From Acidobacteriota bacterium (lineage in GTDB: Bacteria; Acidobacteriota; Terriglobia; Acidiferrales; UBA7541), in assembly GCA_003224075.1 (NCBI GenBank), contig QHYF01000003.1:1-14031 (forward strand): a stretch of 14,031 nt of DNA. Reading direction: 5' to 3'. The notes below the pieces were generated by a model that did not search any database, was not told where the DNA came from, and saw only the letters and a list, made by a program, of their open reading frames with translations. The first letter of the stretch is position 1, and the number at the start of each line of letters is the position of its first letter. This document shows positions 1 to 7,630 of this stretch, in pieces. Both the position numbers and the translations under genes were made by a program.

Positions 1-2
1 CC

Positions 3-2717
3 GCTGCAGCCAACATCGTCACGGTGACCTTCTCTCCTGCCGCAGCCTACCCCGACATTCGCATCCTGGAGTACAACGGTCCGCATCTGAACAGCCCCCT
101 GGATGTAACCGCCGCAAACACCGGCAACAGCAGCACCACCAACAGCGGATCGGCGACCACCACCAACGCCACCGATCTGCTCTTGGGCGCCAGCATGGTG
201 GCCACCTTTACCACCGGCCCGGGCACCGGCTTTACCAGCCGCTTGCTCACCTCACCGGACGGGGATATCGCCGAAGACCGCATGGTCACCGCCACGGGGA
301 GTTATAGCGCCACCACTGCGGCTCTCAGTCCAGCCGGGCCGTGGGTCATGCAGATGGTGGCCTTCCGCACCCCTCTGGGAAGCGTAGTCTCGCCCACGGC
401 GCCTAGTAACCTGACGGCCACGGCCGCCAGCACAAGCCAGATCAATCTGAGCTGGACGGCTTCGACGAGCACGATTGGGATAGCCAACTACGTGGTGCAG
501 CGCTGCCAGGGCGCAGGCTGCACCAACTTTGCGCAGATTGCCATTACTGCGCTCAGGCTCACGTACAGCGACACAGGCCTACTATCGAATACCAGCTACA
601 GCTACCGCGTACAGGCCATCGATACGGCTGGCACTCGGAGCGCCTTCTCCAACACCGCAACCGCCACCACACTAACGCCGCAACCGCCAACAGCGCCCAG
701 TAATCTGACAGCCACGGCGGCCAGCGTGAGCCAGATCAATCTGAGCTGGACGGCTTCGACGAGTAATGTGGGGCTGGCAAACTATATCGTGCAGAGGTGC
801 CAAGGGACAGGCTGCACCAGCTTTGCGCAGATTGCCACTCCGGTTGGAACCTCTTACAGTGACACCGGTCTGTTAACGAATACCAGCTACAGCTACCGAG
901 TCCAGGCCATCGATACCGCGGGGAGCCTGAGCTCGTTCTCCAACGTGGCCAGCGCAACGACGTTAAGCGGGTCCGTATTCTCTATCAGTCCGCGAGTTTC
1001 GGTACTCACCTTCACCGGAACTCAGCAGTTTACGGCAAGCAGTGGAGGCGTGACCTGGTCAGTCGACGGCATAGCGGGTGGGTCGGTGTCTTCAGGTACG
1101 ATTAGCAGCACCGGTTTGTACACCCCTCCAAATAGCACTGGTACTCACACCGTAACCGGAACGGCTTCTGGGCAGTCAGCTGGTGCAACTGTTTATATCA
1201 GCAACTATCCGGGTACGTTCACCCATCACAACGACAGCGGCCGAACGGGTCAGAACACAGCTGAAACGGTTTTGACTCCGAGCAACGTTAACCAGGCACA
1301 GTTTGGAAAGCTCTTTTCTTACGCGGTAGATGGGCTTGCATACGCGTCGCCACTTTCTGTGGCCAACGTAAGCATCCCCGGGAAAGGCTTTCACAATGTA
1401 GTGTATGTCGCTACGGAACACGACAGTGTCTACGCCTTCGACGCCGACGGATTGACGGGTACTCCCCTCTGGAAGGCGAGTTTCTTGCAGTCCGGCACCA
1501 CCACAGTTCCCTGCGCCGACGTCGGTGAATGCGGCGACATAGACAACGAAATTGGGATCACCGGCACACCAGTCATTGATCCGGGCAGCGGCACACTCTA
1601 CGTCGTCGCCAAAACCAAGGAGAGTTCGAGCTACGTGCAGAGGTTGCACGCTCTCGATATCACGACGGGCGCGGAGAAATTTGGTGGTCCTGTCGTAATC
1701 CAAGCGAGCGTGCCGGGGAGCGGCGATGGAACGACCACCGTGAACTTCAACGCCCTTCGAGAGAATCAGCGACCAGGACTTCTCCTGAACAACGGCATTG
1801 TGTATCTGGGATTTGGATCTCACGGGGATAACCCAACCTATTACGGTTGGGTTCTTGGATACAACGCGACCACTCTCCAGCGAGTGATGGCCTACAATTC
1901 AACTCCCGACGCTACTGAAGGTGGCATCTGGCAGAGCGGTGGGGGCCTAGCCACGGACGCCACTGGAAACATCTTCTTTGCGGTCGGTAATGGCCCCTTT
2001 GACGCCAATACCGGCGGCAGAGACTACGGAGATTCAATCGCAAAGCTCAGCCCAAGCGGTTCCGTTCTAGACTACTTCACGCCGTATAACCAAGCATATA
2101 TGAGTAGCACAAACATCGAACTTGGGTCTGGCGGTCCAGTGTTACTGGTAGATCAGACGACCGGCCCCTACCCGCATTTGTTGATCTCTGCGGGCAAGGA
2201 CGGAACGATCTATATGGTCAACCGCGACACTATGGGACACTACAACTCGAACAACAACAGCCAGATTCCGCAGTATCTGGTTAACGCTCTTCTTAACTCA
2301 GACGCGGAGAGCGGAAACTACAGTTCGCCCGTCTATTTCAATGGATATGTCTACTTTGCTGCCGTGAACGATCGGCTGAAGGCCTTCCAATTGACAAATG
2401 GACTGCTGTCCGTTTCACCCACGTCACAGTCGTCTGTTACCTATCCCTACCGTGGAGGATCGTTTGCAGTCTCGGCGAACGGCACCAGCAACGGTATATT
2501 GTGGGCGATGCAGGACAATACGTTTGGTACGCCTGATAACGGGGTTCTCCGCGCCTATGACGCAGGCAATCTAGCAAACGAGCTTTACAACACCACCCAG
2601 GCTGGGACTCGAGACGCCCTTGACGTGGCGAATAAATTCAGCATTCCGCTGGTGGCCAACGGCAAGGTATTCGTTGTCTCCCACACCCAGCTCATTGCGT
2701 ACGGCCTGTTGCCCTGA
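3..2717 (+). CDS. Large secreted FN3 / Ig-like / PQQ-propeller protein, 5' end outside the window
   Basis: The reading frame is already open at base 3, so this is a 5'-truncated gene. The GTG at 24 is internal and the usual signal peptide is not visible. Counting from that GTG, residues 1-118 look like the end of a jelly-roll-type surface domain. Residues about 124-217 and 222-315 are two fibronectin III modules, each with a PSNLTATAAS-like start and an INLSWTAS strand. Residues about 317-394 form a bacterial Ig-like module, and 395-897 a PQQ-type beta-propeller with repeated VVYVATEHDSVYAFDADG-like and LHALDITTGA-like blades. No catalytic residues are evident. The role is probably extracellular adhesion or scaffolding; a PQQ-dependent enzyme is less likely because no dehydrogenase signature is seen. 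The gene converges on the EPS block, so it is not in that operon. Confidence 0.9.
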   Translation, partial: AAANIVTVTFSPAAAYPDIRILEYNGPHLNSPLDVTAANTGNSSTTNSGSATTTNATDLLLGASMVATFTTGPGTGFTSRLLTSPDGDIAEDRMVTATGSYSATTAALSPAGPWVMQMVAFRTPLGSVVSPTAPSNLTATAASTSQINLSWTASTSTIGIANYVVQRCQGAGCTNFAQIAITALRLTYSDTGLLSNTSYSYRVQAIDTAGTRSAFSNTATATTLTPQPPTAPSNLTATAASVSQINLSWTASTSNVGLANYIVQRCQGTGCTSFAQIATPVGTSYSDTGLLTNTSYSYRVQAIDTAGSLSSFSNVASATTLSGSVFSISPRVSVLTFTGTQQFTASSGGVTWSVDGIAGGSVSSGTISSTGLYTPPNSTGTHTVTGTASGQSAGATVYISNYPGTFTHHNDSGRTGQNTAETVLTPSNVNQAQFGKLFSYAVDGLAYASPLSVANVSIPGKGFHNVVYVATEHDSVYAFDADGLTGTPLWKASFLQSGTTTVPCADVGECGDIDNEIGITGTPVIDPGSGTLYVVAKTKESSSYVQRLHALDITTGAEKFGGPVVIQASVPGSGDGTTTVNFNALRENQRPGLLLNNGIVYLGFGSHGDNPTYYGWVLGYNATTLQRVMAYNSTPDATEGGIWQSGGGLATDATGNIFFAVGNGPFDANTGGRDYGDSIAKLSPSGSVLDYFTPYNQAYMSSTNIELGSGGPVLLVDQTTGPYPHLLISAGKDGTIYMVNRDTMGHYNSNNNSQIPQYLVNALLNSDAESGNYSSPVYFNGYVYFAAVNDRLKAFQLTNGLLSVSPTSQSSVTYPYRGGSFAVSANGTSNGILWAMQDNTFGTPDNGVLRAYDAGNLANELYNTTQAGTRDALDVANKFSIPLVANGKVFVVSHTQLIAYGLLP
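392..979 (+). repeat. Two tandem FN3-coding repeats, period 294 bases
   Basis: Two successive copies encode the FN3 modules of the left-edge gene. The shared core AGCCAGATCAATCTGAGCTG begins at 435 and again at 729, exactly 294 bases (98 codons) apart. A second strongly conserved stretch encodes NTSYSYRVQAIDTAG in both copies. The period is a multiple of three, so unequal recombination would add or remove whole modules in frame. Confidence 0.8.
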
Positions 2718-2810
2718 GGCAACCGTCTCTTTGATTCTCACAAACTAGCGTGCGCTGGCCAGAAGCGATCGCTGATTAGCTCATCTACGCGATAATGCCT
2801 TGGAACGTGG

Positions 2811-2828
2811 GCTTTGGTCTGCCAAAGC
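2811..2828 (+). terminator. Candidate terminator hairpin after the propeller gene
   Basis: GCTTTGG and CCAAAGC form a perfect 7-bp stem with loop TCTG, followed by GATCTTTCT. It lies 94 bases after the stop codon of the propeller gene. The T tract is short and interrupted, so efficiency is uncertain. On the minus strand no T run follows the stem. Confidence 0.35.
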
Positions 2829-3310
2829 GATCTTTCTGGCCTCGTATTTAGAGGCGTCGTAGGTGCGCTTGGAGCTCCAACCAGGCCTGAGTCGCGACTA
2901 CGACGTCCAAGCGCTGGTCGCAAGCGTCCTTATTTCAGGTTTTCTCACTCCTCTTCCATCCAAGTGGAACCAACGTCTATGCCGGCTCGGGCCAGCGATG
3001 ACGAGAGGGCCTTCGTGACAGCGAGGCCCCCGTTCCACTTCCTGCAACCGTCGGATCGCACCGCACGCTCCCCCGCACACCGTCACGCCTTACAAACTTT
3101 GGGCTCAAATCGTTTTACTATGAACGGGGGTTTAAATCGGTCGGTAAATCTCTAGGGGAGCGCCTGTGCATAAATACTTGGTTAATCCAGTACTTTGTGC
3201 ATGCGGATTACATTCTTAAGTCTCGAGAGCGAAGCATCTATGAAGCATCGCTCGGTTACCTGGTTCGCCTGACGGATTAAAGGGCCGTCTGGATCACTAC
3301 ACCAGTCGAA
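2829..3310. other. Gap between convergent genes, no convincing gene
   Basis: ORFs in this stretch on either strand have no recognisable domain and poor residue composition. It contains an imperfect inverted repeat at 3227-3253 (GAGCGAAGC, 9-base loop, GCATCGCTC; one mismatch) without a T tract. The word TGTGCAT also occurs twice near 3170 and 3200. No mobile-element end or RNA gene was identified. Confidence 0.5.
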
Positions 3311-3340
3311 GTGAATCGTTGGTGGAGGCAGCGGGCAGAA

Positions 3341-3496
3341 ATGCGGTTAGTCGAAAACGGCAAAAACTGGCGGATCGAAGGCCAAGGTAAGGAACGCGCG
3401 CGCGTAGCTTACGCGAGTAAAAAGGGGGGCCAACTTGTCTTCACGTTGTCCGCTCAGGCAGGCGAAGAAACTCGCTCGATGAGCCAGTCAGGTTGA
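3341..3496 (+). CDS. Possible small basic protein, unrecognised
   Basis: This is a 51-codon ORF starting at ATG 3341, with GGAGG 12 bases upstream; a longer form would use GTG at 3311. The peptide begins MRLVENGKNWRIEGQGKER, which recalls the first strands of small DUF2188-type proteins. The second half does not continue that pattern. It partly overlaps the antiparallel ORF at 3441-3722, so at most one of the two is likely to be real. No partner gene or promoter supports it. Confidence 0.2.
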   Translation: MRLVENGKNWRIEGQGKERARVAYASKKGGQLVFTLSAQAGEETRSMSQSG

Positions 3497-3722
3497 CGTG
3501 AATTGATCTTCCCATGATTTGCCCACCATGACCTGCTTCTGCGTAAATTTGCGAAGAATGGAGCACGATATCGGTTTTCCCGACGCCGTTCACATTTTGT
3601 GAAACGATCAGACTTGCGAGAAGTGCTTGTAATTGCCGAGGGTCTGCCGGAAGTTGGAAACTGACTGAACGTCTTCTGGCGCCATATTCAGCGTGCGACG
3701 AAAAGGGGACCTGCTTGTCCAC
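3441..3722 (-). CDS. Possible 93-residue hypothetical protein downstream of the sugar transferase
   Basis: This ORF reads in the same direction as the EPS block and starts at GTG 3722, 63 bases after the sugar transferase stop; an AGGAG sequence touches the start codon. Residues 23-60 have natural composition (FQLPADPRQLQALLASLIVS followed by a Gly/Val stretch), but I recognise no family. There is no signal peptide or membrane segment. A candidate terminator at 3761-3784 separates it from the operon, and the plus-strand ORF at 3341-3496 overlaps its end. It may be a remnant or chance. Confidence 0.27.
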   Translation of the reverse strand: MDKQVPFSSHAEYGARRRSVSFQLPADPRQLQALLASLIVSQNVNGVGKTDIVLHSSQIYAEAGHGGQIMGRSIHVNLTGSSSEFLRLPERTT

Positions 3723-3760
3723 TCCTTCGCGCAGCCGATGAAGTTTTCCCGTGTAGTAGA

Positions 3761-3784
3761 GAAAGCGCCCCGATCGGCTGGCGC
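3761..3784 (-). terminator. Candidate terminator after the sugar transferase gene
   Basis: On the minus strand, just past the stop at 3786, GCGCC pairs with GGCGC across a 10-base loop, and TTTCTC follows. The stem is short but GC-rich and its position at the end of the EPS genes is right. The short T tract makes it a weak call. Confidence 0.4.
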
Positions 3785-3785
3785 G

Positions 3786-4973
3786 CTAGTAAGCGCCTTC
3801 GCCGCCCAAAGCGGCGCGGGGAGTCGCGATGAGAATCTTTAGATCGAGCCAGAGGGACCAAGACTGGGAGTAACGGAGGTCCAAGCGAACCATGTCATCG
3901 AAGCACGTGCGGCTCCTGCCGCTGACTTGCCAAAGCCCCGTAACACCGGGCTTGACTTCGAGAACTCTCCTGCGGTGCCAGACCTCGTAGATCTCGAATT
4001 CGTACGGCAGGGGTGGACGCGGGCCCACCAGAGACATTTCTCCTGTCAAAACGTTCCACAGCTGCGGAAGCTCATCAAGGCTGGTCTTCCGAAGAAATCT
4101 TCCGATTCGCGTTACGCGAGGATCATCCGTAATCTTGTAGACAGTTGCTTTTCCCGGTTCAGCATTGTCGCTGCCTGCCTGGCCAGAAATGAAACGCTGG
4201 ATGTATTCTTGATGTATCTTCGGATTGTTATTCGCGTACATGCTTCGGAACTTTAAACACTTGAACCGCTTCCCGAACTGTCCAACCCGCCCTTGTTGAA
4301 AAATCACCGAACCCTTAGACGTCAATTTGATTGCGAGCGCGATTGCAGCGAGCAGAGGGCTGAGCAAGAAGAGCAGCGCAGAGCTTCCAACAATATCGAT
4401 CACACGTTTCACAATCAGAGAAGGATGCTTCTTGGCCCCCCCGTTAGAAAGGTCAGGATAGAGCCTGGCATCTGCAATGGGTTCCGCTCCATCCCGGTCC
4501 CAGCTCTCTGGGAAAAGATGGACTGTAACGCTAAGCTTGGATATGACTTTGCGACTGAGCTCGGTCTGAATCGCATTCACAATTTTCGAACGCAAAATGT
4601 CCGTGATCGGACTTTTTGATTCCAAGCTAATTTCTGTAAAGATTACGCCCAAGATGACGCCCTTTTTGTACCAGCCGACAAGATCAGTCTCGCGTGTGGA
4701 TTTCAAGATGACGGATATGACCGAGTGCATCACGCTGTCTGTAGTCCCACTCTCGACAAATGCCCCGGCATCAAGAAGCATCAAAACGAAAGGCTTACGG
4801 GAGCGCTCCGCCCGCCGACGCTCCAGCATCAGCATGTTATGGAACGTTTCTTCTTGAAGAGTCTTGCCCTGCTTCACCACCGAAGAACCCAAAGTGAACA
4901 GAGCCTTGTGGCCCTTTGAAGGCCGCGTGCCCTGCTCTCGGCGAGCCGGAACTCTAGAGTAGTTATTCTCCAT
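3786..4973 (-). CDS. Polyprenyl-phosphate sugar-1-phosphate transferase with degenerate GGDEF-like N-terminus
   Basis: This is the initiating enzyme of EPS assembly. The family transfers a sugar-1-phosphate from a nucleotide sugar to undecaprenyl phosphate at the inner membrane. The C-terminal half carries the family motifs: hydrophobic segment about 193-216, KFRSM at 241-245, TDDPR at 282-286, DELPQLWNVLTGEMSLVGPRP at about 300-320, and PGVTGLWQVSGR at 342-353. It has only one hydrophobic segment, as in short WcaJ/WbaP catalytic cores. Residues about 41-155 follow the diguanylate-cyclase fold pattern (ERRRAERSRKPFVLMLLD, TRETDLVGWY, SVTVHLFPE), but YKKGVILGV replaces the GGDEF loop, so cyclase activity is not expected. 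The start is ATG with a weak ribosome site. upxY lies 127 bases upstream on the same strand. Confidence 0.93.
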   Translation of the reverse strand: MENNYSRVPARREQGTRPSKGHKALFTLGSSVVKQGKTLQEETFHNMLMLERRRAERSRKPFVLMLLDAGAFVESGTTDSVMHSVISVILKSTRETDLVGWYKKGVILGVIFTEISLESKSPITDILRSKIVNAIQTELSRKVISKLSVTVHLFPESWDRDGAEPIADARLYPDLSNGGAKKHPSLIVKRVIDIVGSSALLFLLSPLLAAIALAIKLTSKGSVIFQQGRVGQFGKRFKCLKFRSMYANNNPKIHQEYIQRFISGQAGSDNAEPGKATVYKITDDPRVTRIGRFLRKTSLDELPQLWNVLTGEMSLVGPRPPLPYEFEIYEVWHRRRVLEVKPGVTGLWQVSGRSRTCFDDMVRLDLRYSQSWSLWLDLKILIATPRAALGGEGAY

Positions 4974-5036
4974 TTGTTTTCAAATCCTCGCTCGTCACTC
5001 CAGCCAGCTTTGGGTTTGAGCCTGTCGATCAACCGC

Positions 5037-5049
5037 GATGGTCACCATC
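5037..5049. promoter_or_regulatory. Palindrome GATGGTCACCATC before the sugar transferase
   Basis: This perfect 6+1+6 palindrome lies in the 127-base gap between upxY and the sugar transferase, 64 bases upstream of the latter's start. It could be an operator or a small hairpin in the transcript. Nothing else supports a function. Confidence 0.2.
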
Positions 5050-5100
5050 AGAACCTAACCCGATACGGAAAGCCCGGCTAAGGAGCATCCGCGTTCATAG

Positions 5101-5676
5101 CTAGGCAAGCGCCACTTCGTGCAACGCTGCCTCTGCTGCGGGTGATTGAAAAATGTCTGTCAGCGAGGACGCGATCGCGCTGACGCTGGACCGATCTATT
5201 TCCAGCGCCACTGACCGTCGAAGCAGGGAAACAGAAACTACTATCCGACGGGTTCCCTTAAAACTGAGCAGGATTCCTTGCAGGCCACTTAGCGCTCCCT
5301 CGTCAATTCGAACCTGCTGCCCAACTTCTAAATAGGGCCAGGGTTCAGTTCGGAAGCCTGAGAAAACCATCCTCTGAATGGCTTCCATCTCCGTATCTTC
5401 GACGGGAACAGGGACGCGACCTCTTCCTACGACGGCAATCACGCCGGGGGTCACAAGAACGGGCAGGCGACTATGTGGATCGAACTGGCAAAATACATAA
5501 CCCGGAAAGAGAGGCGCGGTTACTTCCTGGGACTTGCCTCTCCAGAGCCTTTCCGTCTTGAATGTCGGGAGGAATGTTTGATACCCCTTTCCCGAAAGCA
5601 ATGTGGTCGTGGAAGTCTCCCAACGTGTTCTCACTTGAAGTGCGTACCACGCGCCCTCGTTGTGCTCGGTATTCAT
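5101..5676 (-). CDS. NusG-like transcription antiterminator, UpxY/RfaH type
   Basis: This 191-residue specialised NusG paralogue is expected to bind RNA polymerase and help it read through long polysaccharide operons. The NGN domain spans about 9-108: WYALQVRTRWE at the start, GYQTFLPTFK, then the hallmark LFPGYVFCQFDP. A KOW-type C-terminus at about 117-160 begins VGQQVRIDEGALSGLQGILL. I chose ATG 5676 (MNTEHNEG). A frame extension to 5784 adds 36 residues that are not NusG-like and would start upstream of the sigma-54-like promoter's predicted transcription start. GAGGAG lies about 12 bases before 5676. In Bacteroides capsule loci the homologous gene comes first; here it sits next to the sugar transferase, distal to wzz, with its own likely promoter. 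Confidence 0.9.
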   Translation of the reverse strand: MNTEHNEGAWYALQVRTRWETSTTTLLSGKGYQTFLPTFKTERLWRGKSQEVTAPLFPGYVFCQFDPHSRLPVLVTPGVIAVVGRGRVPVPVEDTEMEAIQRMVFSGFRTEPWPYLEVGQQVRIDEGALSGLQGILLSFKGTRRIVVSVSLLRRSVALEIDRSSVSAIASSLTDIFQSPAAEAALHEVALA

Positions 5677-5778
5677 CTGGTCAAAAGACTCCTCATGGTC
5701 GACCGTGGCGGAGATTAGGAGGAAAAACTGCCAAACCCAGCTAAGACACCCACGCATCACGGACGTACGTTGCACGTA

Positions 5779-5795
5779 CCGCAATCAGCCTGCCA
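5779..5795 (-). promoter_or_regulatory. Sigma-54-type promoter before upxY
   Basis: The minus strand reads TGGCAGGCTGATTGCGG. It has the invariant GG at -24 and GC at -12 separated by exactly 10 bases, with TGGCA and TTGC intact and a preceding C. Transcription would start near 5770, giving a leader of about 94 bases to the 5676 start. An AT-rich stretch lies just upstream (5845-5890). No activator gene is in the window. Confidence 0.5.
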
Positions 5796-6060
5796 GAAAT
5801 GGGGCCCGTAACTCTCGGCGGGATATGGATCACTTTGTCGCTAAGATATTGTAAATAAAATGGTTAGAGAAATCTGCGTTGCAATAAACCTGTAATAACG
5901 TCCTTGGGGACTAGCCCGCCCGGTCGAAACGTGAAAACCGTTGCCATCATTTGCCACCAGGTTTCCAAACTCGCCCGGAGCTACAAACTGAGCATTCTCA
6001 GCTAGTTCTTGGTTCATTCCGGTAGACGGAAGCTGGCCCTTAGAGCCTCCTAGGGGATCC
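5796..6060. other. AT-rich gap upstream of the upxY promoter, no convincing gene
   Basis: A minus-strand ORF (5841-6083, TTG start; 58 residues from an internal ATG) has plausible composition but no recognised domain, and it starts inside the repeat at 6061-6130. At 5847-5857 the plus strand reads TATTGTAAATA, which differs by two bases from the inverted-repeat arm TATCGTAAATT upstream of wzz. It could be a weak activator half-site or chance. Confidence 0.3.
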
Positions 6061-6130
6061 TCTAGGTTCTCTGAATCGACCAAGACAGCAGGCTATCCTG
6101 CCCTGACAGGTGGAAGGTTCTGCCGCTGAC
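6061..6130. repeat. Direct repeat, left copy (partner 7560-7630)
   Basis: About 70 bases match 7560-7630 with roughly ten substitutions and one single-base gap. Both begin TCTAGGTTCTCTGAA and share the exact block ATCCTGCCCTGACAGGTGGA. The two copies are in the same orientation and bracket about 1.43 kb containing the double Cys-domain gene. The repeat corresponds to the 3' end of the small secreted protein gene. Confidence 0.85.
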
Positions 6131-6180
6131 TCTGCAAAGATTCGCACCAATGACGTGCGCAAGCAGAAGACCGATCAACG
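6063..6180 (-). pseudogene. Frameshifted remnant of the small secreted protein gene
   Basis: On the minus strand the end of this stretch encodes FHLSGQDSLLSWSIQRT and then a stop, matching FHLSGQDRLLFWSVQRT at the end of the intact gene at 7561-7872. One C is missing near 6117 compared with the intact copy. Restoring it extends the match upstream: RTSLVRIFAESAAEPF against RTVQDFRFSPSDAEPF. A stop then appears about five codons further on, and no full N-terminus is present. It starts only about 20 bases after the stop of the double Cys-domain gene. It looks like a decayed partial duplicate; a very short functional peptide in the unshifted frame is a less likely alternative. Confidence 0.6.
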
Positions 6181-6201
6181 CGACGCCGCGCTCTTTCTCG
6201 A

Positions 6202-7314
6202 TCAGCGCGACGGCTGGGTTATCCTTGCTTCTCCGGCGTCAGGGTCACTTGATGCAATTCTCTCCAGCCAAATTTCCCGCCAGTACGGATATATGCTTCT
6301 AGGACAGAACAGTCGGCATTTGCTGTAACGGGCTTGGCAGACGACTGAATCCAAGATGATGCAGGGGGTTTTCATCTCCTGCATCTTTCCCGTCTTTTCA
6401 TTGAGAGTCTTGGTTACGCGCTTGAGGACTTGGTAGGTTCCGCCGCAGTACGGAACTAATTCGGCATCCCACCTCATGCCCCGATTCATGTTCCACTTGT
6501 CGCACGTCGCACGGATTGCGTCAAAACTCTTCACGCGCACCCATTCACCCGGCTGCAGATCGAGTCTGGTGGTTGGCGTCCGCATCCCGGCGGCCAGCTT
6601 CCCGGAACGGCGCGGGTAGGGTATCCCTCCGCGAAGGCCCTGGAACCTGTTGTAAATCCAACGGAGCAATGGACCAAGGCCGATTCCTAAGTTGACGAGG
6701 CCTTGTTGATAGGCCATATAGAGAAAGCCTTTAGAAATTCTACCTAATCCAACGTTTCCCGACTTGTAGTCCTCGACATATTGCCCCCACTCCCACCAGG
6801 GAAGAGGCTCGGTTGCAGCAGGAAGCTGCGTCGCCTGACAAACATAAGCCGGCTCACCATCATCATCGGCACGCTTTTGTGTGGCCGCCAACACGTCGGC
6901 CTCGGTGCACTGCCCCACTTCAGCTTCCCTTTTCTCTCGTGCCGCGTCCCGGTGGAGTCTTGAATCCGCATCCATCTGATTGAGTTTCCTCAACCAAGCC
7001 GTCTTCCAAAAGATCAGACAGGATGCTTCACATCCACCGTGCGATTGACCACTGCAACGAATTCCCTCGAGATGGACGGCATCCCTCATCTTGAGCCCCT
7101 TAGAACCGTTAACTGTGTCACATGTTTTGTGGGCGCTCTTGTAGACACGGAAACGCCCGCCGCAGTAGGCGAACATTTCCGGCATGAAGGGCAAATTCTC
7201 CAGACAACAGTTCTTATCAAGCGTCGCCAGGATTTCCGCCCGGCTGCGCACTTCGACCCAATCTCCGACCCGAAAGTTCAGCGCTCCGTTCGGGATTGAA
7301 TTGGACGTTTTCAT
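6202..7314 (-). CDS. Uncharacterised protein with two related Cys-rich SH3-like domains
   Basis: This is a 370-residue protein starting at ATG 7314 (MKTSNSIPNGALNFRVGDW), with AGGGAG 10 bases upstream; an in-frame start at 7359 would add 15 poor residues. Domain 1 is about 17-111 and domain 2 about 256-353. Both open with G(D/E)WV(E/R)V(R/K)S, place YCGG at the same offset (C51, C290) and end with a C-x6/7-C-x3-C cluster (C87/C95/C99; C326/C333/C337), then W and a basic tail. The linker includes PWWEWGQYVEDYKSGNVGLG. The sequence resembles conserved hypothetical proteins I recall from polysaccharide loci, but I know no assigned function. Matching Cys positions suggest metal binding. There is no signal peptide or membrane segment, so it is probably cytoplasmic. 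It lies among the EPS genes. Confidence 0.85.
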   Translation of the reverse strand: MKTSNSIPNGALNFRVGDWVEVRSRAEILATLDKNCCLENLPFMPEMFAYCGGRFRVYKSAHKTCDTVNGSKGLKMRDAVHLEGIRCSGQSHGGCEASCLIFWKTAWLRKLNQMDADSRLHRDAAREKREAEVGQCTEADVLAATQKRADDDGEPAYVCQATQLPAATEPLPWWEWGQYVEDYKSGNVGLGRISKGFLYMAYQQGLVNLGIGLGPLLRWIYNRFQGLRGGIPYPRRSGKLAAGMRTPTTRLDLQPGEWVRVKSFDAIRATCDKWNMNRGMRWDAELVPYCGGTYQVLKRVTKTLNEKTGKMQEMKTPCIILDSVVCQARYSKCRLFCPRSIYPYWREIWLERIASSDPDAGEARITQPSR

Positions 7315-7432
7315 GTTGACGCATCTCCCTAGCGCGGATAACTCCCAACGTAATCTCAAGATGCTGCTTGAGGTCTGGCAAACTCGAATGGTCGCCAGCC
7401 CTCAGCAATTTCTCCATCGTGTGTATATCCAT
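7217..7432 (-). CDS. Possible small ORF overlapping the start of the double Cys-domain gene
   Basis: This 71-codon ORF (MDIHTMEKLLRAGDHSSLPD...) begins at ATG 7432 and overlaps the next gene's start in another frame. Its first 38 residues have natural, helix-forming composition. The rest is in the overlap and looks like frame shadow. It could be a short coupled peptide or merely the leader of the downstream gene. I do not recognise it. Confidence 0.2.
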   Translation of the reverse strand: MDIHTMEKLLRAGDHSSLPDLKQHLEITLGVIRAREMRQHENVQFNPERSAELSGRRLGRSAQPGGNPGDA

Positions 7433-7559
7433 GACTCGAGGCCATCGTGTTCGAGGCCTGCGAGTAATAACATTGGGAAATGGATTTCAGTGCTACTCTC
7501 CTCGGATCGCCGCCTAAGCAAGCCGAAGAAGAGCACCACGGAGCGAGCTACCGGAGTTT

Positions 7560-7630
7560 TCTAGGTTCTCTGAACGGACCAAAACAGCAGACGATCCTGC
7601 CCTGACAGGTGGAAGGGTTCTGCGTCCGAC
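7560..7630. repeat. Direct repeat, right copy (partner 6061-6130)
   Basis: This copy forms the 3' end of the intact small secreted gene and encodes FHLSGQDRLLFWSVQRT on the minus strand. Compared with the left copy it has one extra G on the plus strand (AAGGG against AAGG), which explains the frameshift in the remnant. Confidence 0.85.

Noticed and set aside
1176..1823. Minus-strand ORF of 215 codons
   Set aside because: It lies wholly inside the propeller coding region on the opposite strand, with no family pattern.
2814..3155. Plus-strand ORF of 113 codons in the convergent gap
   Set aside because: It has no ribosome site, Arg/Ser/Pro-rich composition and no recognised domain; its start also overlaps the candidate terminator stem.
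5101..5784. Longer 227-residue form of the UpxY protein
   Set aside because: The extra 36 residues are not NusG-like, and the sigma-54-like site would start transcription inside them.
6061..7630. Transposon or insertion sequence bounded by the 70-base direct repeats
   Set aside because: There is no transposase, the repeats are coding 3' ends of one gene family, and no terminal inverted repeats or target duplications are seen.
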